DNA of 36,532 nt from Candidatus Halobeggiatoa sp. HSG11. GTDB lineage: Bacteria; Pseudomonadota; Gammaproteobacteria; Beggiatoales; Beggiatoaceae. The stretch spans positions 1 through 36,532 of the forward strand of contig JAUCGL010000032.1 in the NCBI GenBank assembly GCA_030378105.1. Reading direction: 5' to 3'. Below, one piece after another: positions 24,450-33,734 of the stretch; the first letter of the stretch is position 1, and each line of letters opens with the position of its first letter. The notes under the pieces are model-generated. The model saw only the letters and a list, made by a program, of their open reading frames with translations. It had not been told where the DNA came from and ran no database searches. The position numbers were made by a program, and so were the translations under genes.

Positions 24450-25775
24450 TTATAAAATATACTGACTTAAATCTTCATTATTAACCAGTTCATTAAGATG
24501 TTCATTAACATAATCAACGTCAATAGTTATAGTTTCACCTTGTTTTTCAGGAGCATCAAATGAGATTTTTTCCAATAAACATTCCAAAACTGTGTGCAAA
24601 CGTCTAGCTCCTATATTTTCAGTCCGTTCATTGACTTGCCATGCCATTTCAGCAATTCGTTCAATGCCTTCTTGAGTAAATTTAATTTCTAACTCTTCCG
24701 TTTGCATCAACGCAATATACTGCTCAGTCAATGAAGCGTCTGGTTCAGTCAAAATTCGGACAAAATCTTTAGCATCAAGAGCATTCAATTCCACTCGAAT
24801 CGGTAAACGTCCTTGTAATTCTGGAATTAAATCAGATGGTTTAGCTAAATGGAAAGCTCCAGAAGCAATAAATAAGATATGATCAGTCTTAACAATTCCA
24901 TATTTAGTTGTTATAGAACTACCTTCAACCAATGGCAACAAATCACGCTGCACACCTTCGCGAGATACATCGGCTCCACCAGACTGTTCAGCTCGTTTAG
25001 TTACTTTGTCAATTTCATCAATAAAAACAATACCATTCTGTTCGACTAAATCTACCGATTGAGTTTTTAAATCATCTTCATTAATTAACATTGCCGCTTC
25101 TTCTTCCTTAAGCAGCTTCATTGCTTCTTTAACTTTCAACTTACGAGTTTTGGTGCGGTCACCGGCAATATTTTGAAACATGCTTTGTAATTGGCTAGTC
25201 ATTTCTTCCATGCCGGGAGGAGCCATGATTTCTACTCCAATACGAGCCTCATTCAATTCAATTTCAACTTCCTTATCATCCAACTTACCTTCTCGCAATC
25301 TTTTTCTAAATGTTTGTCGAGTGGAAGATTGTTTCTTTTCCTGTCCTTCTTCATCTCGTGGCGGAGGGATTAAAATATCTAAAATCCTTTCCTCAGCAGC
25401 ATCCAATGCAAGATTCTCAACTTCAACCATAGCAGTTTCACGGGTCATTTTCACTGCCATATCAACTAAATCCCTGATAATTGATTCAACATCACGGCCA
25501 ACATAACCAACCTCAGTAAACTTGGTAGCTTCTACTTTAATAAAAGGAGCTTTCGCTAAATTAGCCAACCGTCTTGCAATTTCAGTTTTACCCACTCCAG
25601 TCGGGCCAATCATCAAAATGTTTTTAGGAGTTACTTCATTGCGTAAAATTGGTTCTAACTGCATACGCCGCCAACGGTTACGTAATGCAATAGCTACCGC
25701 TCGTTTAGCAGCTTCCTGACCAATAATATGTTTGTCTAGTTCTTTAACAATCTGTTTGGGGGTCATATTACTCAT
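24450..25775 (-). CDS. hslU: HslU ATPase subunit of the HslVU protease
   Basis: AAA+ unfoldase that feeds proteins to HslV in the cytoplasm, part of the heat-shock proteolysis network. 441 residues, as in E. coli (443). Walker A GPTGVGKT at 57-64, Walker B IVFIDEID, the I-domain insert between them (about 110-240, rich in charge), sensor 2 region [14 protein letters not shown], and the C-terminal LSQYIL that inserts into HslV to activate it. Its ATG overlaps the hslV stop codon by four bases (ATGA), indicating translational coupling. A hairpin follows at 24331-24363. Confidence 0.98.
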   Translation of the reverse strand: MSNMTPKQIVKELDKHIIGQEAAKRAVAIALRNRWRRMQLEPILRNEVTPKNILMIGPTGVGKTEIARRLANLAKAPFIKVEATKFTEVGYVGRDVESIIRDLVDMAVKMTRETAMVEVENLALDAAEERILDILIPPPRDEEGQEKKQSSTRQTFRKRLREGKLDDKEVEIELNEARIGVEIMAPPGMEEMTSQLQSMFQNIAGDRTKTRKLKVKEAMKLLKEEEAAMLINEDDLKTQSVDLVEQNGIVFIDEIDKVTKRAEQSGGADVSREGVQRDLLPLVEGSSITTKYGIVKTDHILFIASGAFHLAKPSDLIPELQGRLPIRVELNALDAKDFVRILTEPDASLTEQYIALMQTEELEIKFTQEGIERIAEMAWQVNERTENIGARRLHTVLECLLEKISFDAPEKQGETITIDVDYVNEHLNELVNNEDLSQYIL

Positions 25776-26320
25776 TGCTGTCTCAGATCTAAGGTTTCAA
25801 TAGTTAAGTTATGATTAGTGTAAATACAAATGTCGGCTGCAATGTGTAATGCTTTATCGACAATATCAGCAGCACTTAAGGTGCTATTTTCCAACATTGC
25901 TCGTGCTGCCGCTTGCGCATAAGCTCCGCCAGAACCTATTGCCATTAAATAATTTTCTGGTTCAATAACATCTCCATTACCAGAAATTGTTAAAGAAGCT
26001 GTTTTATCGGCCACTACTAATAATGCTTCCAAACGTCTTAACATACGGTCAGTACGCCAGTCCTTAGCTAGTTCAACTGCGGAACGAGTTAAATGACCTT
26101 GATGTTTTTCCAGTTTGCCTTCAAAACGTTCAAATAAAGTAAAAGCATCTGCTGTGCTACCAGCAAATCCGGCAATAACTTTGTTGTGATACAAACGCCG
26201 AACTTTGCGGGCATTATGTTTCATAACTGTATTACCAAAAGAAACCTGCCCATCTCCACCTATCACCACTTGGTCATCACGACGCACTGATAGAATGGTT
26301 GTACCTCTTATTTGTTCCAT
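25772..26320 (-). CDS. hslV: HslV peptidase subunit of the HslVU protease
   Basis: Threonine peptidase of the proteasome beta-subunit family; double hexameric rings form the chamber capped by HslU. 182 residues. The expected catalytic threonine is T7 (MEQIRG then TTILSVRR), so a six-residue propeptide must be removed, as in many non-enteric homologues. The [18 protein letters not shown] and GSGGAYA segments match the family. First gene of the hslVU operon; a short AGG lies about seven bases before ATG 26320. No clear sigma-32 promoter was recognised upstream, where a decayed gene lies. Confidence 0.97.
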   Translation of the reverse strand: MEQIRGTTILSVRRDDQVVIGGDGQVSFGNTVMKHNARKVRRLYHNKVIAGFAGSTADAFTLFERFEGKLEKHQGHLTRSAVELAKDWRTDRMLRRLEALLVVADKTASLTISGNGDVIEPENYLMAIGSGGAYAQAAARAMLENSTLSAADIVDKALHIAADICIYTNHNLTIETLDLRQQ

Positions 26321-26342
26321 TATTAACCTGTATAGTAGGTGG

Positions 26343-26802
26343 TTATAACTGTTTATTCAAACTCATGTTTAAAATGCCTAAAATTTTATCAATTTCAGGT
26401 AAATGGTATTCAGTTAAGTCAATTTCTACTGTTTTATTTTTTAATCGCATAAATTGCCAGACCGTGCCAGTAGTTATAGCTCCATAAATTTCTTGAATAT
26501 TATTCTGTTCTTCGTGTGAAACCTGCGAGGTTTTGGAAACCTCGTAGGTTTATAAGTGAAATTATTTATCTGAAAAACTATAGCTGATTTTTTCTTCAGT
26601 TCAATTAAAATAGGAGTGACAATCATTTCTGAACGAGCTTTTTCGGTATTATTAGCTACCGTGGTACATTATAATCCAATGTTTCTTTTAAATAAGTTGA
26701 ACAAAACAAAGGGGTTATATCACCAAACAAAGCTATTTTTTCAACAGTTTTTAGCTTAAATATTTTTACTATTGCCGGCAAAGAAAATTGACTATAGGAC
26801 AT
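26343..26802 (-). pseudogene. Broken small gene interrupted by a family A element
   Basis: On the minus strand from ATG 26802: MSYSQFSLPAIVKIFKLKTVEKIALFGDITP...LDYNVPR, a frameshift near 26665, then NNTEKARSEMIVTPILIELKKKS, where the family A element begins (26582). After it, NNIQEIYGAITTGTVWQFMRLKNKTVEIDLTEYHLPEIDKILGIL runs to the stop at 26343. Proteins with this N- and C-terminal layout, of about 200 residues, are common in cyanobacteria and sulfur bacteria and may have a PD-(D/E)XK-like core; that core, between the two halves, is missing here. Family assignment is from memory of the motif pattern. Confidence 0.65.
26511..26582. repeat. MITE-like element family A, truncated copy 4
   Basis: Carries the hairpin CGAGGTTTT-GG-AAACCTCG and the complete right end (GATAAATAATTTC complement to CTATA), but the left end is lost before TTCGTGTGAA. 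It sits in the middle of a broken gene, replacing part of its coding sequence. Confidence 0.8.
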
Positions 26803-26886
26803 ATTTTTCTCATAAATGTTGCAGCATAAGTTAAAAAATCAAATAAGTCAAATTGTTAAAATATCTTATAATTTATACTTCAATAT

Positions 26887-27651
26887 CTATAACCGAACTT
26901 CAATACATCTTGCTGCCATGACCTGTTTAGCTTCAGCAATTGTATATTCGCCAAAATGAAAAATACTTGCTGCTAATACAGCATCTGCTTTGCCTTCAAT
27001 AACTCCTTCTGCTAGATGTTCTAATGTACCAACTCCACCAGAAGCAATAACCGGAACACTGACAGCTTCGCTTATAGTACGAGTTAAATCAAGGTCAAAA
27101 CCATTACGAGTGCCGTCTCGATCCATACTAGTAAGCAATATTTCACCAGCTCCAAAAGCAGTCATTTTTTTAGCCCATTCAACCGCATCTATGCCAGTTT
27201 TTTTACGTCCACCATGAGTAAAGATTTCCCAACGGGGATTTTTGGCATCAACTTGTTTTGCATCAATGGCTACAACTATACATTGGGAACCAAAATGTTC
27301 TGTTGCTTCTTGAACAAATTTGGGATTAAAAATGGCCGCAGTATTAATTGCTATTTTATCAGCTCCAGCATTGAGCATACGTCTTATATCGGCTAATTCA
27401 CGAATACCACCACCAACTGTTAGAGGGATAAATACTTGACTTGCAACTTCTTCCACGACATGTATCATAGTATCTCTATTGTCGGAACTGGCAGTTATAT
27501 CCAGAAAAGTTACTTCATCAGCACCTTGCTCATCATAGCGTTTAGCAATTTCAACTGGGTCACCGGCATCACGGATATTAACAAACTTAACACCTTTAAC
27601 AACTCGTCCAGCATCAACATCAAGACAAGGGATAATTCTTTTTGCTAACAT
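26887..27651 (-). CDS. hisF: Imidazole glycerol phosphate synthase, cyclase subunit
   Basis: Joins PRFAR with ammonia delivered by HisH to give imidazole glycerol phosphate and AICAR, linking histidine and purine synthesis. 254 residues, a beta/alpha barrel of standard length. Catalytic D11 (IIPCLDVD) and D130 (VVAIDAK) are present, with the phosphate-binding loops VGGGIRE and ASGGVGT. hisA and hisH, which usually precede hisF, are not upstream here: the next gene on that side is transcribed the other way. Read from ATG 27651; the ribosome site is weak. Confidence 0.98.
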   Translation of the reverse strand: MLAKRIIPCLDVDAGRVVKGVKFVNIRDAGDPVEIAKRYDEQGADEVTFLDITASSDNRDTMIHVVEEVASQVFIPLTVGGGIRELADIRRMLNAGADKIAINTAAIFNPKFVQEATEHFGSQCIVVAIDAKQVDAKNPRWEIFTHGGRKKTGIDAVEWAKKMTAFGAGEILLTSMDRDGTRNGFDLDLTRTISEAVSVPVIASGGVGTLEHLAEGVIEGKADAVLAASIFHFGEYTIAEAKQVMAARCIEVRL

Positions 27652-27953
27652 ATGTAGGGTTCTTTTAACTCCAAATTTTGTTTTTAAGTGTCATGCTTAT
27701 TGTTATCACAAATGTACAAATATGATGGTTAGCAAGTATGTTATCAAGCTTTTAACTTAAGTTAATTTAGAGTATGAAACTAATAATAAAACTACGATAA
27801 TAATTTTCATTGTAAATATTCCAACAATAAAATTAAAGATAATGTTACAAATTTTACCGGTTATACCTTGTCACGGTCAAATATACTTGATAATTTGGTA
27901 TTATCCCTAAAATAAGGCGTATGTTATATTTAGAATAATAAATCTTAAAAATT
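27652..27953. other. Divergent promoter region of hisF and a glycosyltransferase
   Basis: About 300 bp between two outward-facing genes. TTGTCA (27868) and TTGATA (27887) could be -35 boxes for the plus-strand gene, but no good -10 lies at the right distance, so no promoter is assigned. No repeat from the rest of the window occurs here. Confidence 0.4.
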
Positions 27954-29120
27954 ATGTCAAAAATTTTGCATATTGGTAAGTTTTTTCCTCCCTTTTTTGG
28001 TGGAATAGAAACTTTTTTATCTGACTTGGTTTCTGAGCAAGTTAAACAAGGTGAAGAAATAAGAATAATAGCTCATAACCATGAGTTTGGTGTCAAAAAC
28101 AAGTTTGAATGGGAAAAATTTCCTGAAGGTTATCAAATTTTAAGAGTGCCATGCCATGGCCTGTTATTATATTCTCCTATTAGCCCATTATTTCCACTCT
28201 GGTTTAATCAAGCAATTAAAGAATTTAAACCAGATATTTTACATATACACATGCCAAATACATCCGCATTTTGGTCACTTATTTTACTTAAAGCACTTAA
28301 AATACCATGGGTTATCCACTGGCATTCCGACATCGTTTTGTCAAAGTTCGACCGAAGATTGATACTCGCATATACTCTATATTATCCCTTTGAACAATTG
28401 ATGTTAGCCAAAACCTCATCTGTCATTTCTACCTCTCCACCATATGCTACTAAAAGTATTGCTTTAAAATTTTGGCAGAAAAAATTAAGCGTTATACCAT
28501 TAGGCATCAAAGAATCTAGGCTGCCAACTGCAACCAAAAATTCATTAAATACAGTCAATTCAATATGGGGAGATGATACATTCAAAGTTTTAACAATAGG
28601 ACGTTTAACTTATTATAAAGGTCATACAATTTTACTTAACGCATTAAAATATATAGATAATGTTAAGCTAATATTGGTTGGAACCGGAGAACTTAAACCT
28701 CAACTGTTGAACCAAGTTGATGAACTTAAATTATCAGATAAAATTGAAATACTAGATAACTCACCATCATATGAATTTATTTCAGCATTATTAACAACAT
28801 GTGATTGTTTTTGCCTGCCATCTATTGAAAGGACAGAAGCATTTGGAGTTGTTTTGCTAGAAGCATCATATTATTCAAAACCAATTGTCTCATGTCAAAT
28901 AGAAGGTTCTGGAGTCACTTGGGTAATTAAAGACGGGAATACTGGTATTTTAGTACCTCCTAACGATGTTAAATCTCTTGCATCAGCACTTAACTATTTG
29001 AATAACAATCCAAATGAGGCTATGAATTTAGGTATACAAGCTAAAAATAGATTTAATGAAGTCTTTAATATAAATAAAATTTCAAAAATGATTTCAAGGC
29101 TATATGAATCTATTTTATAG
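27954..29120 (+). CDS. GT4 family glycosyltransferase
   Basis: 388 residues, GT-B fold. The N-terminal domain opens with ILHIGKFFPPFFGGIETFLSDL, the usual start of GT4 enzymes acting on polysaccharides; the C-terminal nucleotide-sugar domain has VLTIGRLTYYKGH and the E-x7-E motif E295AFGVVLLE303, followed by GSGVTWVIKDGNTGILVPP. It transfers a sugar, probably to a lipid-linked oligosaccharide or surface polysaccharide on the inner face of the membrane, with retention. Acceptor and donor cannot be told. It stands alone between a divergent and a convergent gene. No strong ribosome site before ATG 27954. Confidence 0.88.
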   Translation: MSKILHIGKFFPPFFGGIETFLSDLVSEQVKQGEEIRIIAHNHEFGVKNKFEWEKFPEGYQILRVPCHGLLLYSPISPLFPLWFNQAIKEFKPDILHIHMPNTSAFWSLILLKALKIPWVIHWHSDIVLSKFDRRLILAYTLYYPFEQLMLAKTSSVISTSPPYATKSIALKFWQKKLSVIPLGIKESRLPTATKNSLNTVNSIWGDDTFKVLTIGRLTYYKGHTILLNALKYIDNVKLILVGTGELKPQLLNQVDELKLSDKIEILDNSPSYEFISALLTTCDCFCLPSIERTEAFGVVLLEASYYSKPIVSCQIEGSGVTWVIKDGNTGILVPPNDVKSLASALNYLNNNPNEAMNLGIQAKNRFNEVFNINKISKMISRLYESIL

Positions 29121-29153
29121 CAATAATTTGAATGCTACGAGACTATTTTGTAG

Positions 29154-29173
29154 AGACGCAAATGCTTGCGTCT
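29154..29173. repeat. Short hairpin after the glycosyltransferase gene
   Basis: Arms AGACGCAA and TTGCGTCT around ATGC, 34 bp beyond the glycosyltransferase stop codon. On the plus strand it is followed by A residues rather than T, so it is not a canonical terminator for that gene. Confidence 0.5.
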
Positions 29174-29184
29174 AAAAAACTTGA

Positions 29185-29274
29185 TATAGCATTTCTCGAT
29201 TGGATGGACCACAGTTATATTAAGCAAAAATCTGATATTTTTATAGATTTTAATTAATAATTAAGAATTGCTAT
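29185..29274. repeat. AT-rich element family D, copy 2
   Basis: Reverse complement of most of D1 (14523-14627), with the same inner blocks (ATGGACCACA, TAAGCAAAAATCTGATATTT, ATAGATTTTAATTAATAA). It fills the space between two convergent genes. Confidence 0.75.
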
Positions 29275-29301
29275 TAAGTGTTAAGTCCTACAAAAATATA
29301 A

Positions 29302-30426
29302 TCAAGCTTTTGGTAAAGTAAAATAAAATACACAACCGGCTCCAAGCTGACTTTCTACCCCTACTTCCCCACCCAATTTTTCTATTATATGTCTTACTAT
29401 AGATAAACCTAAACCATGTCCTTCTACTGGAGTATGTAAGCGAGTAAATTGGGTAAATAATTTATCAATAGATGTTTGGCTCAAACCAGAACCATTATCT
29501 TTTACCCAAAAACGGATTGTATCTTGATTTTCAATCGCTCCTATTTCTAAAGAAGGTGGATTGCCTCCATATTTAAGACCGTTGGTAAGATAATTCATCC
29601 ATACTTCCTCTATCCACTCAGCATAACCAATAGCTGTAGGCCATTTATCTGGAACAACAAATTCCACTTGATATTTTTGCATCATCAATTCTAAACGCTG
29701 TTGTACCTTATAGATAATATCCTGCATATTTAAAGGAGTTGAAGCAACTTCTTGTTTTGATACCTTAGCCAATAACAACAAGGCATTTACAATGCTTATC
29801 ATCTTTTGACTTGAATTTAATATATATTTTAAACATGTATGACTTTGTTCACTTATATTATCAGGTAATTCTTCTAGCAATAAATCTGATAAACTAACCA
29901 TGTGAGCTAACGGATTTTTTAAATCATGAGCAACAGTATGAGAAAAAGTATCTAGCTCAGAATTTTTAGCTTCTAATTCAACATTTTTAGCTTCTAACTC
30001 AACATTTTTTGCTTCTAGCTCTTTGTTTTTAATTTTAAGTTGTTGTTGTAAGTTATAAACTGTCAGGTGAGTGTTTATTCGAGCTAATACTTCTTCTTGC
30101 TGAATTGGTTTAGTAACATAATCAACAGCTCCTAGTTTTAAGCCTTTAATTTTATCTACAGTTTCTGATAAAGCTGTCATAAAAATCACTGGAATATCTT
30201 TGGTATTGGAGTTTTCTTTTAAACGTTTGCAAGTTTCAAAACCAGATATACCCGGCATCATTATATCCAACAAAATCAAATCTGGTTGTTCATATTCGGT
30301 TATTTCAATGGCTGTTTGTCCTTCTCGTGCCACTAAAACTTCAAATTCATTGTCATCTAAAAAATCAAATAAAGTACTGATATTTTCAGGAATATCGTCA
30401 ACAATTAAAATTGTATAGGCAGGCAT
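29302..30426 (-). CDS. Response receiver-histidine kinase protein
   Basis: 374 residues. A receiver domain comes first (1-120, phospho-acceptor D54 in LILLDIMMPG), then a coiled linker made of three ELEAKN heptads (about 136-158), a HisKA domain with H167 in HTVAHDLKNPL, and a HATPase domain (NYLTNGLKYGG, DNGSGLS, GHGLGLSIV). There is no membrane segment or sensor domain, so it is a cytoplasmic kinase probably controlled by phosphorylation of its own receiver by another kinase. This REC-HK order is common in sulfur bacteria and cyanobacteria. No partner regulator is adjacent. ATG 30426 lacks a clear ribosome site. Confidence 0.92.
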   Translation of the reverse strand: MPAYTILIVDDIPENISTLFDFLDDNEFEVLVAREGQTAIEITEYEQPDLILLDIMMPGISGFETCKRLKENSNTKDIPVIFMTALSETVDKIKGLKLGAVDYVTKPIQQEEVLARINTHLTVYNLQQQLKIKNKELEAKNVELEAKNVELEAKNSELDTFSHTVAHDLKNPLAHMVSLSDLLLEELPDNISEQSHTCLKYILNSSQKMISIVNALLLLAKVSKQEVASTPLNMQDIIYKVQQRLELMMQKYQVEFVVPDKWPTAIGYAEWIEEVWMNYLTNGLKYGGNPPSLEIGAIENQDTIRFWVKDNGSGLSQTSIDKLFTQFTRLHTPVEGHGLGLSIVRHIIEKLGGEVGVESQLGAGCVFYFTLPKA

Positions 30427-30932
30427 TATATTCGATTAAGAAAAAGTTAAAGGAAAGAATATATTTTTGATAGATAAGAAAGTGGATATGGTAATTTTTA
30501 ATGAAAATAAATTAGTTAATTTAAATTAATACAATCCATTCAATTGATAAATACTATAAACCTTGGTATTTGTCAATGTTGATAATGGACATTATAACTT
30601 AATTAAATAAATTTTGATATACACAAGATGGGAGACCAACATCTTCATGTGATGAAATAATTTTTTAATAAAAAGTCATTCAATTAAGAATTGAGAAGAT
30701 GGGGGAGTTGCATCCAAAATTTATTGAGATTTTTTTTAATTTTGAAATAGTTTTATACACTGAATAGCTGCACTCACAATAAAAAATGGATTTATTCAAA
30801 AAAATATAGTACAATACTTGGTTGAACCCAAAACATATTCCATACGGTTATTTCAAAAAAATCTTATACTTAACAAAGTTGTAAGTAACAAAAAAAATTA
30901 ATTAATTTCAAAATATATTATAGAGTAATTTA
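30427..30932. other. Divergent region upstream of lon
   Basis: About 500 bp, strongly AT-rich, no gene. A loose sigma-32-like pair (GGTTGAAC and CCATACGG, 30821-30848) lies about 85 bases before the lon start, but it is too degenerate to assert. Confidence 0.35.
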
Positions 30933-33374
30933 ATGAGCGATGAAATAATCTTTGAATCTATTGACGAAGAACTTACCAATAGTGAATCTGAAACTAATGA
31001 AGAATCAAACGAAGAAACTAGTAACACTGAAATTATCAAGGTAGAAGATAAATTTCCAGAATCTCTGCATATTTTGCCTCTTACTAATCGTCCTTTTTTT
31101 CCGCACCAGATAATTCCATTGATTGTAGAAAAGGATTTATGGGAAAGCACGGTTAAAGCCATAACAGATTCATCTCATAATATGTTGGGACTATTATTGG
31201 TTAAAAAAAACAACATAGATAAGATACGACCTAACGATTTTTATAAAGTTGGAACTGTTTGTCGGCTTCATCGCATTGTACAAACTGACGATAAATTACA
31301 AGTTGTGATAGAAGGATTACAACGATTTCGAGTAACAAAATGGCAAAACTCAGAACGTCCTTTTATTGTTAAGCCTAAATATTACCCAGAAATTCCTCAT
31401 GACGATGAAGATGTGGAAGAGATCAAACCTTATGTGTTAGCAGTCATCAATACTATAAAGGAACTGCTGCCATTAAATCCGTTATACAATGAAGAGCTTA
31501 AGATATTTTTACAGCGTTCAAGTCCCGAAGAACCATCTCCTTTGGCAGATTTTGCAGCGAGTTTGACAACAGCAAATAAATCAGAGTTGCAGAATATTTT
31601 GGGAACGGTACATATTCTTAAACGACTAGAAAAAGTTTTAGTATTACTGAACAAGGAACTTCAACAAGCTCAGGCCCAAGTAGAAATTCGGCGGCAAGTT
31701 GAAGAAAAAATGGAGAAAAATCAGCGAGAATTCTTTTTGCGAGAACAGTTGAAAGTTATTCAAAAAGAACTTGGTATCGAAAAAGATGATCGTACTGCTG
31801 AAATAGATAAGTTTCGAGATCGATTAAAGAAATTAACAGTACCAAAACCAACTCAGAAAACTATTGATGAAGAACTAGAAAAGATGTCCATGTTGGAAAT
31901 GGGTTCTCCTGAATATGCTGTCACTCGTAATTATTTGGATTGGCTGACCTTGTTGCCTTGGGGTAAATTTTCTAAAGATAAGCTTGATATAGCAAGAGCT
32001 AGAAAAGTTTTAAACAAAGATCATGAAGGTCTGGAAGATGTGAAAGACCGTATTATAGAATTTTTGGCAGTTGGCAAGTTAAAAGGTAGTATTAATGGCA
32101 CTATTCTACTGTTAGTTGGCCCACCCGGAGTTGGCAAGACTTCCATTGGACGTTCAGTTGCAAAGGCAGTTGGACGTTCATTCTTTCGCTTTTCAGTTGG
32201 CGGCATTCACGATGATGCAGAAATTAAAGGTCATCGTCGTACTTATATTGGAGCAATGCCGGGCAAATTTATTCAGGCTATGAAAGATGTTAAATATGCT
32301 AATCCAGTCATTATGTTAGACGAGATTGATAAGATAAGTTCTTCATATCGTGGTGATCCAGCTTCAGCATTATTAGAAGTACTTGACCCAGAGCAAAACG
32401 TTGATTTTCTTGACCATTATTTAGATGTACGTTTTGATCTGTCCAAAGTGTTATTTATTTGTACTGCTAATCAACCAGATACTATACCAACTCCATTGTT
32501 AGATAGAATGGAAATGATTAAATTGTCTGGATATTTAGCCAGTGAAAAATTACAAATTGCTAAAAAGCATCTGGTAAAACGCCAATTACAAAGAGCTGGC
32601 ATGAAAACAAAACAATTACCATTTACTGATAAGGTATTGTTACGTATTATTGAAGAATATGCCAGAGAAGCTGGAGTGCGTTCGTTAGAAAAGAACATTG
32701 CAACTATCGCTCGTAAAGCAGCTCTCAAACTGTTGGAAGATAAGAAACCATCGGTTAAGATAACCGCAGACGAGCTGGATAAATATTTAGGTAAGCCTCT
32801 ATTTGAAAACGAAAAAGCAATTAAAGGTATAGGTGTTGTTACTGGTTTAGCTTGGACTTCAATGGGAGGTGCAACTTTAAGTGTTGAAGCTACTTTGACT
32901 CACAGTTATAGTCGTGGTTTTAAGCTAACTGGCCAATTGGGTGATGTTATGAAAGAGTCAGCAGAAATAGCCTATAGCTACTTGATGTCACAATGTGAAA
33001 AGCTTGATATATCCCAGTCTTTCTTTGAGAAAGCGTTTATTCATTTGCATGTTCCAGCCGGAGCAACTCCTAAAGATGGGCCAAGTGCTGGTATAACTAT
33101 GGCTAGTGCTTTGTTATCGTTGGTAACTGGCAGAGAGATTAAGAAAACTCTTGCTATGACTGGCGAGTTGACTTTGACTGGTTTAGTGTTGCCAGTTGGT
33201 GGTATTCGTGAGAAAGTAATAGCAGCAAGACGAGTTAAGATTTATGATTTAATTTTACCGAAAGCTAACAAGCGAGATTTCGATGATTTACCTGATTATA
33301 TACGTGAAGGAATAAATGCTAAATTTGTGAAAAAATACCCGGAAGTGGTGGATATTTTGTGGGATGAAAATTAA
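30933..33374 (+). CDS. lon: ATP-dependent Lon protease
   Basis: Cytoplasmic AAA+ serine protease that degrades misfolded and regulatory proteins. 813 residues. An acidic, serine-rich N-terminal extension of about 40 residues precedes the substrate-binding LON domain (LHILPLTNRPFFPHQ). The ATPase has Walker A GPPGVGKT at 396-403 and Walker B VIMLDEID. The protease domain has the catalytic dyad S718 (PKDGPSAG) and K761 (GGIREKV), 43 residues apart as in E. coli. LonA type. The acidic extension is not part of E. coli Lon. clpX and clpP, frequent neighbours, are absent. An inverted-repeat element (33384-33580) lies ten bases past the stop codon. Ribosome site weak (TAGAG). Confidence 0.98.
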   Translation: MSDEIIFESIDEELTNSESETNEESNEETSNTEIIKVEDKFPESLHILPLTNRPFFPHQIIPLIVEKDLWESTVKAITDSSHNMLGLLLVKKNNIDKIRPNDFYKVGTVCRLHRIVQTDDKLQVVIEGLQRFRVTKWQNSERPFIVKPKYYPEIPHDDEDVEEIKPYVLAVINTIKELLPLNPLYNEELKIFLQRSSPEEPSPLADFAASLTTANKSELQNILGTVHILKRLEKVLVLLNKELQQAQAQVEIRRQVEEKMEKNQREFFLREQLKVIQKELGIEKDDRTAEIDKFRDRLKKLTVPKPTQKTIDEELEKMSMLEMGSPEYAVTRNYLDWLTLLPWGKFSKDKLDIARARKVLNKDHEGLEDVKDRIIEFLAVGKLKGSINGTILLLVGPPGVGKTSIGRSVAKAVGRSFFRFSVGGIHDDAEIKGHRRTYIGAMPGKFIQAMKDVKYANPVIMLDEIDKISSSYRGDPASALLEVLDPEQNVDFLDHYLDVRFDLSKVLFICTANQPDTIPTPLLDRMEMIKLSGYLASEKLQIAKKHLVKRQLQRAGMKTKQLPFTDKVLLRIIEEYAREAGVRSLEKNIATIARKAALKLLEDKKPSVKITADELDKYLGKPLFENEKAIKGIGVVTGLAWTSMGGATLSVEATLTHSYSRGFKLTGQLGDVMKESAEIAYSYLMSQCEKLDISQSFFEKAFIHLHVPAGATPKDGPSAGITMASALLSLVTGREIKKTLAMTGELTLTGLVLPVGGIREKVIAARRVKIYDLILPKANKRDFDDLPDYIREGINAKFVKKYPEVVDILWDEN

Positions 33375-33383
33375 TTATTAATT

Positions 33384-33580
33384 GATTATAACGGATTCTG
33401 TTGATAACAATAAACTCAATATTTAACAAATACTTGTAGGGTCGGTGTAATGAAATGAAACCGACCATCAAGATAAAGAGTTAATCAATGTTAATGGTCG
33501 CAAACGCTTTCACTTCACCGACCCTACATTTATAGTTTTATACGAATTAATTTTATTTATCAACAGAATCCGTTATAATC
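33384..33580. mobile_element. MITE-like element H, 24-bp perfect terminal repeats
   Basis: Terminal inverted repeats of 24 bp (33384-33407 and 33557-33580; outer part GATTATAACGGATTCTG) match perfectly. Inside, TGTAGGGTCGGTG and CACCGACCCTACA form a second, nested inverted repeat around about 75 bp. No coding capacity. It lies directly after lon and may end its transcript. Confidence 0.8.
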
Positions 33581-33650
33581 AGAATTATTAATGGTTAATG
33601 GAAACCATTTCTCATTTAAGTATTTTAGCCCTAGATATCTGACAGGTTTT

Positions 33651-33707
33651 CGTGTGAAACCTGCGAGGTTTTGGAAACCTCGTAGGTTTTAAGTGAAATT
33701 ATTTATC
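33651..33707. repeat. MITE-like element family A, truncated copy 5
   Basis: Retains CGTGTGAAACCTGCGAGG, the hairpin and TTTTAAGTGAAATTATTTATC, but both outer ends are missing. It lies about 28 bp before the ccmA start codon, within its leader region. Confidence 0.8.
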
Positions 33708-33734
33708 AGTAACTTCAACTTTCCTCTATCCTAA

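Noticed and set aside
29154-29173. Hairpin considered as the glycosyltransferase terminator
   Set aside because: Followed by A residues on the plus strand instead of T, and for the minus strand the T-run precedes the stem.
30821-30848. Possible sigma-32 promoter upstream of lon
   Set aside because: Both boxes depart from consensus and spacing is uncertain; AT-rich DNA gives such matches by chance.
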